From assembly GCA_004335635.1 (NCBI GenBank), contig QAXH01006785.1, forward strand, positions 178-18,151: DNA of 17,974 nucleotides. Reading direction: 5' to 3'. Of this stretch, positions 10,401 through 17,974 are shown one piece after another; within the stretch, counting starts at the first letter, position 1, and each line of letters starts with the position of its first letter. The position numbers and the translations under genes were made by a program. Below the pieces are notes generated by a model. It was not told where the DNA came from, did not search any database, and saw nothing but the letters and a program-made list of their open reading frames with translations. This DNA is from Chloromonas sp. AAM2 (lineage: Eukaryota > Chlorophyta > Chlorophyceae > Chlamydomonadales > Chlamydomonadaceae).

Positions 10401-11831
10401 TGTGGCCCCTCAGGATACCTGCCATAAGCAGGTGGACCATACGCGTCTGAGTAGCTGCCATACCGCTGCCTGCCGTAGCCGTCATCTTCCATGGGGTGCC
10501 TGCCTGGTGGTGGGCCGTACATGGGACCCTCATAAGGTGGCCTGTCAGGCCCGTTGTATCGCGTATAGTCTGGCCTGCCCGCATACCGCTCGCGCTCATC
10601 CAAAAACCGGTCATCTGCTGGAGCTCCATTCCTGCAGCACGCCACATGCAGACGACAACCTTAGTGGTAAGACTGATCTGCATGTTGCACTTCAGTACAT
10701 CACAACACGAATAGGCTGCAGCAGGGCACCAAAGCTGTGTACACATGATGGTGGCCATGCTGCTGCTGACATGCGCTGCAGCCTGAGCATGCTGGGCAAG
10801 AAGCAGTTGCGTTGGTCACTGGCTGGCAAGGCTGCGCTGCATGCCGTCATATGGCATCTCGGCACCAACTGACCATTCATAAGGAGGCCGTGGTCCTGGA
10901 GGCGCGCGCTCGTCATCAGCCCAAGCTCGATTGTCCTGCAGACCATCAAAAGAGCATGGAGTGCGTGCCATGAGCTGCCGTCGTGCTGCTCAGTAAACTA
11001 AGTGATCTGCTGACAGTTAGATTAAAGCGTGCCGCCTTGCCCACCTGCGGCTGTTCGAATGGCTTTCCGGACTTGGATACTGGGCCTGCAGCACCCTTTG
11101 CTGTGTCTGCAAGGCTGGGGTACTCCTCTGGGTTCAAACGTCGGTCGCTAGGAAAGGGAGGAAAGCCTCTAGAGGGGACGGGCGGTGGTTGAACTGGAGG
11201 AGGCACAGGAGGCTGCCATGCGCCTGCCGCAGGCTGTGCCGGGCCAGGTGGCTTGGGCTGCGATGCCCAGGTGGCAGTGGCGGTGATAGATGGCTGACGA
11301 GGTGCCTCCACAGCCCCTGCACCACCTCCGCTTGAACTGGCTGGAGCGTCCTCTGGTTTGGTCCAACTGCCTGTTCCCGTGCCAGAAGGCACAAGCTGTG
11401 TTGTAGGGTCATTGCCGGCATGCTCCTGCGGACGGAGAGGCTGTGTCAGAAAAAAGCTCGTACACGGCCCAAAAAAACCCGAGTGTAGCCTGCTTCACGC
11501 ACCTTTCTCATAGACGGAAGGTTGACTGGCAGAGGCACCGACAACTTAGCTCCAGCCACCGCTCGTGGCCGCTGCGTGCATTCAAGTGAGATCCCAGGGT
11601 GATCAGCCATGCGCATGCGGGTGACAAATGCAAACGCAGGCCTCTGGGCCTTCGCTGTGGCGACCCAAGACTCGCCTTGCTGAGCACAAGCATGCCGCCA
11701 TTGAAGCCAAGCTTTGCTCCTCCGAGTCCAGCCGAAGACGGCCCACCCGAGGTGCTGCTCTTCGTGAGCACACTGTTAAGATTGCTGTTGGCATATTTTG
11801 TGCCGCCAACAGCGCTATTCTTGTTGGACAT
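4478..11831 (-). CDS. PRRC2/BAT2-family protein (BAT2_N domain, plant MOS1-like), 11 exons, 1,756 aa
   Basis: Exons in transcript order: 11831-11676, 11571-11503, 11425-11045, 10935-10874, 10631-10157, 9844-9734, 9496-9233, 9047-8522, 8279-8135, 7810-7048 and 6796-4478. Every junction agrees in phase and the sum is 1,757 codons with TGA. Start ATG is at 11829-11831. Residues 1-105 match BAT2_N: TKYANSNLNSVLTK, GGMLVLSK, then VPLPVNLPSMRK and EHAGNDPTTQLVPSGTGTGSW, against the family pattern of KYSSLNL, SLGK, NLPS, GNDP, LVP and GTGW. RRLNPEEYPSL (exon 3) matches the family's REEFPTL motif. Then come a Tyr/Gly/Pro-rich region (about 240-350), a charged helix (about 358-400), a coiled coil (about 443-477), polyproline (about 478-580), RGG clusters (about 730-800), a Gln/His-rich tract (about 1384-1433) and an RGG/Ala tail to the end. 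Human PRRC2 proteins associate with stress granules and translation initiation, and Arabidopsis MOS1 affects expression of an immune receptor gene. The role here is inferred by family only. Intron 1 needs a GC donor; the other introns use GT-AG. The N-terminal identification is strong; the exact end of exon 1 is the least sure point. Confidence 0.85.
5450..5600 (-). repeat. CAG/CAC-rich codon repeat coding a Gln/His tract
   Basis: On the minus strand this stretch is mostly CAG, CAA, CAC and CAT codons, giving clusters such as HQQHMHPQHHQHHQQ and QQHQQQFQQHQQQHQQ in the last exon of the PRRC2-like gene. On the plus strand it appears as CTG/GTG runs. It is an in-frame low-complexity tract, likely variable in length between strains and likely to produce false open frames on the other strand. 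Confidence 0.85.
7921..8086. repeat. Two short tandem duplications in intron 9 of the PRRC2-like gene
   Basis: Inside the 324-bp intron 7811-8134, a unit beginning CTATACATG and containing TCACTTGACAT occurs twice in succession (about 7920-7946 and 7948-7975, with small differences). Further on, GATTTGGAGCTAGGT occurs twice directly in tandem around 8058-8087. Both are local duplications and neither touches a predicted splice site. Confidence 0.75.
11572..11675 (-). other. Proposed GC-AG intron 1 of the PRRC2-like gene
   Basis: Exon 1 ends ...VLSK at AAG, followed by GCGAGT on the minus strand, a near match to the GC-donor consensus. The acceptor is ACGCAG before CGGCCACGAG. Removing these 104 bases keeps the frame and brings the GGMLVLSK and NLPS parts of the BAT2_N domain together. 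Without splicing, exon 1 runs into another frame and stops after 107 residues. No GT donor gives the same domain continuity, but this rests on domain alignment and not on transcript evidence. Confidence 0.55.
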
Positions 11832-12646
11832 GTTTATAAGGAGGGCGGCTCAACATAGCAGGGCTGTCTCCTCCGTCAGTGCTTTGTGCACTGCCGAAGA
11901 TCTGACACTGAAAACTTGATCCAAACTGTAAAGGAGGGAGTCAGGCAGTCTACTCGCAGCAGCAGCCGTCCGTGCTAGTTTGCGACGGCGTGTGCTCGCC
12001 TGCAAAGCGTCTTGCTACACCCTGCCCATGCCCTGAAAGCCCGTGACGCACGTGAGCCCCGGGCCACCATGCAAGCTCAACCTGCGTGCCGTAATTAGGC
12101 TGCAGTTGTCGACAACCTAGATTGTCATGCCGTCACCAATTCACATTCTAGACGTTAATGCATTAAGAGGGTTCTGATTAACAGCTGTGCCCCATGGTTC
12201 ATGGCGATCCACATGCTGATCCTGTCTACCTGTTTGTGGCAGGGCCTGCCCCAACAGCCGGCGCTCGCAACAATTCCGCGATCGACTGCATACTGCACTG
12301 TGCACTGAGCCAGGTATCAGAATAGGTTGTTTGGCCGCCTCACACCGCAACCGCCCTCCCCTCATTGCCAGTGCATGTGGTTTGTTCGGATCAGCGTGCC
12401 CCGTTGAATAAAGTACATGCAATAACTAGTGCTACAAGCCCCTAACCCCTAGCAATACACACTGACACACACTGTATACACAACACTGACCAGAAAACCG
12501 AGTCATTACACCATCAGTTCCTGGAACTGTTCCTGATCTGTTGGTTTACTGTGGAAGTACAGAATGGTCGTTCGTGCAAATTGCCGCCCTGAGTATTTGC
12601 CAACCCGATGGTGCTGCGGTGTACCATGGGACCATGCCTTACAAGA

Positions 12647-12689
12647 GGGGAGGGATTCCAACCCGTCCAACCTACATGTGAAGGGGATT
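12647..12689 (+). repeat. Dispersed repeat, copy A (43 bp)
   Basis: This block starts GGGGAGGGATTCCAACCCGT and ends AAGGGGATT. It is identical to 13660-13702 except for one base (G for A in the CATGT(G/A)AAGG segment). Similarity to copy B stops abruptly on both sides, so this is a short fragment of a larger element. Copy C at 14002-14027 is the reverse complement of its first 26 bases. Confidence 0.95.
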
Positions 12690-13640
12690 GTCAAATCACC
12701 TTTGTGCCAAATCACACAATGTTTTTGCATGGGCACGTCCGAATGTTGAACAACACAGAGATAGGACAGCAAGCGCGATGAAGTCGTTGGGGAAGAGCAG
12801 CAGGTTGCGGCGTGCATTAGTGCCACGGCTTGCCCCCTGTTGTTCATGCACCACAACAGCAGCAGCAGCAGCAGGACTGCAAGATCCCAGCCAGGCACAT
12901 GCTACTCATGTGATCGCGGTGCGACCATTATCTGAGTAGGATCTGGCCCTGCCCAGGAAGAGCTACAGGCATTGCGGCCCACAGTAGCACCTGTTTCCAT
13001 CCAAATCAAAGCCCTGCTGGCGCAGGCAGGGACCACAGTACAGGCAGCATATGCTCATCAACATTGTGTAAGACGCAGGCGGCTGCCAGTGGGATTACAT
13101 GACGTGTCAGTCCGTATGTCGAGCACGTTTCGTCCCCAAACTGCCATTCGGAAAGAAATTTAAGAGCATCGCTTATACAGATTCAATTCTAATGAACAGG
13201 AAACATTTGTTTTGAACAAGAGTCCTAGCCCATGATGACTCCAGCAAGCCTGGCCGGAACAAAGGCCAGACCTACACCAACCTGGAATCCATCCGACCAA
13301 CGCATGTACGTATGTCATGCCATGTTGGACATGCCAGTCTGACATGCTGACCACATGCTGCATCCATGAGCAGGCTGCTGATCACCACTTCGTATCCAGA
13401 ACGTCTTGGCCATCAGATCGAGTACCCTGCCATCACCAGCAGAAAGAGATGGTTCAAGACGCACTAATGGTAATGCTGCGGTAATGCTGCTAAGAAGCAG
13501 AAGAATTATGCCTCCTCCGACTCCCTTTCCGTCAGTCGCCACCACGCAAATCATAGGTATGTGGGGAGCATGGCTCGAATTTGCAAGATGCAATCTCATT
13601 AACGATGGCAGGCATGCCATTGTCTGCCTCCATTGTTGTT

Positions 13641-14052
13641 GATGGGTGTGATCACATGAGGGGAGGGATTCCAACCCGTCCAACCTACATGTAAAGGGGA
13701 TTCGACACACCAGCATAGTAGTGGTGGTGGCCAACCCCTCGCGGTGCTATCCTCGCAGGCGCAGGGCATGGCCAGTCACCGCCACTGATGCCCTGGTGCA
13801 GATTACAAGCAAATCACTATCTGCGATTTGCTCGTAGTCAGACCACACAGCGTGAAGACATTGCCATGCCTCAGCACCGCAGGTGTGATCACACACGCAC
13901 ACACGCACACATTTCATCTTATAGGCAATGGCAGATGGTTTGCGGTCAGGACAGCACCTCGAGGGGTGACCACCACCATCACTATCCGGGTGTCACTTGT
14001 GGGTTGGACGGGTTGGAATCCCTCCCCTCTAGTGATCGTTATCACACCAATC
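13641..14052. repeat. Imperfect inverted repeat pair (copies B and C), about 110-bp arms
   Basis: Arm B, about 13641-13756, contains GTGTGAT, the GGGGAGGGATTCC core at 13660 and a downstream block with GTGGTGGTGGCCAACCCCTC. Arm C, about 13942-14052, reads as its reverse complement: GGGTGACCACCACC, then the perfect 26-bp core match at 14002-14027, then ATCACACC. The core is exact and the outer and inner parts are diverged with small indels. The loop is about 185 bp and includes a short ACACGC repeat. It could be a MITE-like fold-back or the template of a hairpin RNA. No transposase and no clear target-site duplication were seen. Confidence 0.75.
13803..13807 (-). terminator. Candidate TGTAA polyadenylation signal of the 265-aa gene
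   Basis: TTACA on the plus strand reads TGTAA on the minus strand, about 310 bases past the TGA at 14114-14116. It is a reasonable position for an algal 3' end but lies inside the loop of the inverted repeat pair. Motif and distance only. Confidence 0.2.
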
Positions 14053-14113
14053 AGAGCAATCATGGGCCTCATCTGTCATGTGAAATGGTCATCTGTGCAG
14101 TTTGTTGAAACGA

Positions 14114-16768
14114 TCACATGCCCAGCAGTTTGTCCAATTCGTCCTCCTCTGCCAGCTTGGCCTCTGCTGCCACACGCGCCGCCTCCTCGGCAGCGGCCAT
14201 GGCGTTCGCCTGCAGAAAACAAAATCGGCGCTTTTCAGTTTGTTTTCCTTTGCCGTTTTCCCTGTTTCCATTCACAACAACGCAACACTTGTTAACAGGC
14301 GTTTGTTGACAGTGGACGTTTGTTGACAGTGAACAGGCACATGAACATTTCATTTGTTTTCACAAAGCTTGTTCGCTTGTCCTCCCCTCCATTCCATTCC
14401 CTTTTGTTTACGCATGTTTGCCATGCCATCATTTACGCATGCTTGCCTTGGTTGCCCACGCCCCGCCCCGCCCTTCCCCAACCTGCCTTGCCTTGCCATA
14501 ACTTGCCATATCTTGCCCCGCCCTGCCCGGCCCTACTGGCCGGCCCGTCTTGCCACGCACCTCCTTGCTCTCTTCCTTGCGTCCATACACGTCAATCGAC
14601 ATGTCCTGCTTGATGTTATCTTCGTCTTTAACCTGTAATCAATGTAACGTTATCTTCGTCTTTAACCTGTAATCAATGTAACGAGGCCACGCCAGGGAAG
14701 ACTGAGTGCCATACGCACATGGGAGGTGTGCCATGAAGACGTATCCGCTGTGGGGTGTCCCATCCTCCTTCCATGCACTCTGGGGTCTGTCTCACTCGCC
14801 TTGGTGGACAGTCCCGTGACCCACATGAATCACATACATTAGTGGCTGCTCATGTCCTACATCAGGTCAAAGATCTATTAGACTACTCTATGCCGTGCCT
14901 CAGGATTGCGCTACCGTGTGCTGGCTTTGGCTGCTCATAAAGCACGTGATGCACCTTCAAGCGATGGCATCGGTATGTCTGTGTTTGCAGGCCAGCGACC
15001 AGGCACATGCCTTGCCTACCATCATGTCACCCCCTCTAGCACCGTTATGGAAACGTGTGTGCGGAGCACCATTAGCAGCTTTGAATGAGTGTGTCATTTG
15101 CGGCATGCATGCCAACATACCAGTGTTCCTGCATTTGAGACTATGCGACGGTTAACTAGGGTCCTGGCGACAGGCGGACCTGGCCAACACACAAGACAGT
15201 TCACTGAATCCCAGTCTCACCTCCACAGTCATGTTGAGCACTCGCTTGTCGTCTAGAGAGAAGTTGAAGGCGCCTCGAGTGCGACCCAAAGGCACCAGGT
15301 CCCTGCAGGGCAAGACCAATCGCGTAAAATACATACATATACACCAGAGTTGAGTGCCAGCAAACCAAGCATTTTGCGTCTGAACGGAAATAGTCCGCCA
15401 TATTCTGGCAGGCAGCGGTAGGCTGCTAGTTCAAGCAGCATGGCACTGTGCAACTCCTAAGACTGCACCAGTGTGTACAAGAATGCCAAGACATGCATGC
15501 ACCTTGTCAACACCAGTGATATACCATAACCCATCTCACATTGCAACAAACAGGGAGCCAATACGGGCTGATGATGGGTTGTCAGGTGATGATATGAGCA
15601 AGCCCTGGCTTCATGAAGATGGTCACAGTGTTTGTAAAAGCATCAGTCACAGATGATCGCAGCAGAGTGTGGGACAAGCGGCCGGCAAATGCAAGTACCA
15701 AAAGGTGCAGGACACAAACCTGTGATGATGCACAACAAACATCTGTGACGGTCTTTAATCGTGTGTGTTCATCCATGTGTCGTCAATCATGCGTGTTCAT
15801 TCATTGTACATTGAATTGATCAGTGCAATCATGGCGCAAGTATGGTGTTCATGACGCTCACATAAGGTTATCCATGGCGTGTGGTCGAGTCCAGGTGCGT
15901 GCAGCCGCATGGCATCGGTAGTCCCACTTGTCACAGAATCGTGCGTCAGCCATGTCCTTGGGGAGTGCTTGACGATTTTTGGTCAGCGCATCCTCAAGTG
16001 TAACACCAGCCGTCAGTCTGAAGGAGGTGCGTGCACCTTTGAGTGGAGGTGAACAGATGGTACATGGGATTAAGCATGGAGCATTTGCCCCCAGAGCATC
16101 GGCTTAGAGGCATGGGTGGAAATGCTTGTGGTAACGGGCTTGAGATGAAGATCCAGGCAGGAGGCAAGTGTTGAGGCAGGAAGGGCATGCCCGGCTTGCC
16201 TGGCATATGTCTGTTGCTGAAGTTGATCTTGAGGTGGGCATAGGCAGATACAATGTGGCAATGTGGTGCACCAGAGAGTGTGCGAATGTGTAACGTTGTG
16301 TTTCGGAAAGTGCGCATGGGCTGCCGACAGGTTGGGGTTTCCTTGTGCGCACCTGTCGCCAAGCACTCCATGCTGCTTGCGCTCAGCGGCTCGATGAGCA
16401 TGCGGTCTACAAGCTTGCCATCATCGTTCTTCTCAAAGCAATGCGACAATCCCTGCAAGGCAAAGAGCAAGCCAAGGTCAGCGTAGTCTCAAAATGAGAA
16501 GCACCTTGATGTGCTGCAAGAACGTCTGGATCTTGCTGATGTTCAGTCTGTGCCGCCAAAGCACCTTTGCAGCTTTGCCATTGCTTTTTCGTGACCCTTT
16601 CTCCCAGTGTCGAAACTCCCCGCTTACCAGCACCAGATAAGTGCTCGGTTCCAATGCAGCGGCAGCAGAGGCAGCTTGAACAACGCGCCGCTGTGGGCCC
16701 GCAGCATGGGGCGCTCGCAGGCAACCCAAATTTCCGCCACGCTGGGGAAGGCTCAATTGGCGCTGCAT
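14114..16768 (-). CDS. Unrecognised 265-aa protein, possibly organelle-targeted, 7 exons
   Basis: Exons in transcript order: 16768-16505, 16452-16353, 16227-16200, 16017-15862, 15302-15221, 14632-14561 and 14209-14114 (TGA 14114-14116). All phases agree, giving 265 residues. ATG 16766-16768 follows an in-frame TAG upstream. Residues 1-40 are rich in Arg, Gln and Ala with few acids and contain QRRVVQAASAAAA, resembling an algal chloroplast or mitochondrial transit peptide and its cleavage site. The body contains LWRHRLNISKIQTFLQHIK, GLSHCFEKNDDGKLVDRML, KWDYRCHAAARTW and LGRTRGAFNFSLDDKRVL. The end is a charged Ala/Glu helix ending EEDELDKLLGM. I do not recognise the family and no catalytic motif stands out. 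Exon 3 is a 28-nt micro-exon with a GC donor; without it exons 2 and 4 do not join in frame unless a weak GTGCTT donor in exon 2 is used. Exon 1 between residues 50 and 68 may hide a short intron. Confidence 0.6.
14460..14545. repeat. Degenerate CCTTGCC/CCCCGCC low-complexity tract in an intron
   Basis: Within intron 6 of the 265-aa gene (14210-14560) the plus strand is a run of degenerate CCTTGCC, CCCGCC and CTTGCCAT units. A smaller similar stretch occurs at 17091-17120. Such short pyrimidine-rich minisatellites are common in chlorophyte introns. The transcribed strand is purine-rich here, so the intron's own branch and pyrimidine tract must lie closer to its acceptor at 14210-14230. Confidence 0.7.
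14615..14682. repeat. Perfect 34-bp tandem duplication across an exon-intron boundary
   Basis: Bases 14615-14648 and 14649-14682 are identical. Each copy carries, on the minus strand, a 3' splice site (GATTACAG) followed by GTTAAAGACGAAGATAAC, the first six codons of exon 6 of the 265-aa gene. The inner copy (acceptor at 14633-14634) keeps the frame. Using the outer copy adds 34 bases and reaches a TAA after twelve codons. Absence of any mismatch suggests a recent event. Confidence 0.95.
16200..16227 (-). other. Proposed 28-nt micro-exon with GC donor
   Basis: On the minus strand, CTCAAG precedes ATCAACTTCAGC, and the block ends GCCAG before GCAAGC, a close match to the GC-AG intron donor consensus. 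With one base from exon 2 and one from exon 4 it encodes DQLQQQTYAR and resolves a phase conflict between exons 2 and 4. The alternative is a weak GTGCTT donor inside exon 2. Confidence 0.45.
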
Positions 16769-17494
16769 CTCGCAGGCTTGTTGAGGACTTGGAGATGGCT
16801 ATTCAAACAGTTATGAGGTTGCTGCTGAAGTGTGTTGTTGTCGGGTCAGCCAGGGACATTGGCAGAAATTGGCATCGTTCTCATCAGTGTGACCGTGCCG
16901 CCCAAGAAGAGTGAGCAGTTTCTAGCGTTGGTGAAATGGCGCTGAAGAACAGGTGGACTGAAGGAACTGAAGGAAATTGTTTTGCAGTTGAATCCCTTGG
17001 TGGTGGAAACCAGGGAGGGCACCTGCTGTCTCCCCGTGGGCGTGTGAGATTGCGTGACTGGAAACATCAACCGCACTCAAGCCTTGGTTGCCGCCCTGCC
17101 CTACCCTGTCCGGCCCTGCTGGTTGTGTCGGAATGCTGCCTCATGAACTTGATGAGGGTGTGAATGCCTGTTGATGGCTGAAATAGTGACTCCGTGAAGG
17201 AGTGACTCGAGGACAGCCGTGCGGGTGAGTCTGGCATGCCAGATGGGTGAGAATCTTGCGTAAGGAGGATCAATACCACGGAGAACACCTGGTGCGTCTC
17301 TAGGGGCCAGATAGGGTAACCAAACTAAGATAATGACGAGAGAGTCATGTACACAAAGGATACAGCGCAAAATATCCCTGATCAAATTGACACTTTTTGG
17401 GGCTGTTTTCAGAGGGGTCCAAACAAGTCACAATCCGATTCGGAGCCCTCACAAATGGTCAAAGTGCTCACAGACTCCGTTGCGGAGCGTGTGT

Positions 17495-17522
17495 GATATA
17501 CTGACTGATTGGGCAGTATATC
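17495..17522. repeat. Perfect 9-bp inverted repeat (hairpin)
   Basis: GATATACTG at 17495-17503 is matched by CAGTATATC at 17514-17522, with a 10-base loop. It is followed by a T run (TTTTTT). A stem plus T run would suggest a terminator in bacteria, but in this algal context it is more likely part of the surrounding repeat-rich DNA. Confidence 0.85.
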
Positions 17523-17680
17523 ATTTTTTCAGTACTTCATACGGTAGTATGTTGCAACCACCAATGGTTGGGGCAGTTACCAGCGGTTGGTAGTGGTTTC
17601 TGTGTACGTGTAGAGAGGATTGACTCCGCTACGGTGGAGGGACTCCGTAGCGGAGTGTAGTGATGTGACGGCTGCTTGGG

Positions 17681-17689
17681 CATATAAGG
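17681..17689 (+). promoter_or_regulatory. TATA-like motif CATATAAGG
   Basis: A TATA-like sequence lies about 85 bases before the 24-bp array, on the plus strand, downstream of TGACGGCTGC. No gene is visible downstream within the window, so its role is unsupported beyond the motif. Confidence 0.12.
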
Positions 17690-17770
17690 TGTGTGCTCCG
17701 TAGTGGAGTGAATACTGTAAATACGGTAAACTCCCTGTACGTGGGGCAATGACAACCATGTGATATCAGA

Positions 17771-17974
17771 GCTCCGCTATGGTGTGCTAACAGGGCTCCG
17801 CTATGGTGTGCTAACAGGGCTCCGATACGGAGTGCTAACAGGGCTCCGCTATGGTGTGCTAACAGGGCTCCACTGCGGAGTGCTAACAGGGGCTCCGCTA
17901 TGGTGTGCTAACAGGACTCCACTGCGGAGTGCTAACAGGGGCTCCGCTATGGTGTGCTAACAGGGCTCCACTGC
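17771..17974. repeat. 24-bp minisatellite with alternating unit types
   Basis: Units start at 17771, 17795, 17819, 17843, 17867, 17892, 17916 and 17941, with a partial unit at 17965 reaching the edge. The unit is GCTCC-n8-GTGCTAACAGG. From 17843, type 1 (CTCCGCTATGGTG core) and type 2 (CTCCACTGCGGAG core) alternate, and an extra G after units 17867 and 17916 makes the dimer 49 bases. Unit 17819 has the symmetric core CTCCGATACGGAG. Because 24 is divisible by three, one strand stays open as an Arg-Tyr-Gly-Val-Leu-Thr-Gly-Leu repeat, which I regard as incidental. Confidence 0.95.

Larger units (their letters stand above)
11832..14113. other. Intergenic region between two head-to-tail minus-strand genes
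   Basis: It should hold the promoter and 5' UTR of the PRRC2-like gene near 11.83-12.1 kb and the 3' UTR of the 265-aa gene near 13.8-14.1 kb. No exon chain or RNA gene was supported. Visible structure includes a perfect 12-bp palindrome GTTGTCGACAAC (12105-12116), CA-rich stretches (12461-12490, 13883-13911), and three copies of a dispersed repeat, two of them forming an inverted pair. TTATAAA (minus strand) lies only a few bases before the PRRC2-like ATG, too close to act as its TATA box unless the leader is elsewhere. Confidence 0.6.
17189..17708. repeat. Dispersed palindromic CTCCG-NNN-CGGAG motifs
   Basis: Five short palindromes of one type precede the array. They are ACTCC-GTGAA-GGAGT at 17189-17203, CTCCG-TTG-CGGAG at 17475-17487, CTCCG-CTA-CGGTGGAG at 17624-17639, CTCCG-TAG-CGGAG at 17643-17655 and CTCCG-TAG-TGGAG at 17696-17708. 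The same core recurs in the tandem units from 17771. Spacing between them is irregular, so this is a dispersed motif family and not part of the array itself. Confidence 0.85.
16769..17974. other. Intergenic region upstream of the 265-aa gene
   Basis: No convincing exon was found. The first few hundred bases should hold the promoter and 5' UTR of the minus-strand gene ending at 16768, with no clear TATA box seen. From about 17.19 kb onward the sequence carries palindromic CTCCG-NNN-CGGAG motifs, a 9-bp-stem hairpin and then a 24-bp tandem array that runs off the window. Confidence 0.6.

Noticed and set aside
12436..12454. CCCCTAACCCCTAG, resembling telomeric repeat
   Set aside because: Barely two imperfect units, not a tandem run of the CCCTAAA type, so chance is enough to explain it.
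12560..13735. Shared peptide-like translation CRLDGLESLPS in repeat copies A and B
   Set aside because: The DNA copies are nearly identical including silent positions and stop where the repeat stops, so the shared translation reflects a repeat and not a conserved exon.
14008..14021. GGGTTGGAATCC as a possible tRNA B-box
   Set aside because: No matching acceptor, D-arm or anticodon arm could be built around it on either strand, so it is not called as a tRNA; a SINE origin is kept only as a possibility.
17495..17530. Hairpin followed by T run as an intrinsic terminator
   Set aside because: Bacterial-type terminators are not expected in a spliced nuclear genome, and no transcript unit ends here.
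17760..17960. Repetitive open frame through the 24-bp array
   Set aside because: The period is a multiple of three, so any frame without a stop in one unit stays open; there is no start context or splice structure.

Overview
The window looks like nuclear DNA of a green alga (Chlorophyta, probably core chlorophyte; genus not determined). The genes are cut into many short exons by small introns, with donors such as GTGCGT, GTGAGT and GTAAGC. The proteins are rich in Ala, Gly, Pro and Gln. TGTAA-type polyadenylation signals lie where 3' ends are expected, and non-coding DNA is full of minisatellites and fold-back repeats. No bacterial operon, rRNA, convincing tRNA, CRISPR array, virus or transposase was seen.

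Three spliced genes can be modelled. (1) At the left, a plus-strand gene of unknown function enters from outside the window. Its six visible exons (292-2377) include a tandem series of near-identical 30-nt mini-exons, and its last intron holds a fold-back repeat. A 14-copy 16-bp minisatellite (1-233) lies just upstream of the first visible exon. (2) The centre holds a large minus-strand gene, 11831 to 4478, with 11 exons joining in phase into 1,756 codons. Its N-terminus matches the BAT2_N domain of the PRRC2/BAT2 family (plant counterpart MOS1). The rest is disordered Tyr/Gly/Pro, polyPro, Gln/His and RGG sequence, as expected of a cytoplasmic RNP/translation-associated scaffold. (3) To the right, a second minus-strand gene, 16768 to 14114, has seven exons and 265 codons. 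It encodes an unrecognised protein with a transit-peptide-like N-terminus. It includes a 28-nt micro-exon with a GC donor, and one exon boundary that is tandemly duplicated.

Genes 1 and 2 converge: their likely 3' ends meet near 2.83-2.94 kb. Genes 2 and 3 lie head to tail, separated by 2.3 kb containing dispersed and inverted repeats. The right end (about 17.1-17.97 kb) is intergenic. It carries scattered CTCCG-NNN-CGGAG palindromes that pass into a 24-bp tandem array with an alternating higher-order pattern.

Nothing in the sequence ties the three genes into one pathway. Exon models rest on open frame, splice-site consensus and phase agreement at every junction. Gene 2 is also supported by homology. 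Genes 1 and 3 are less certain.
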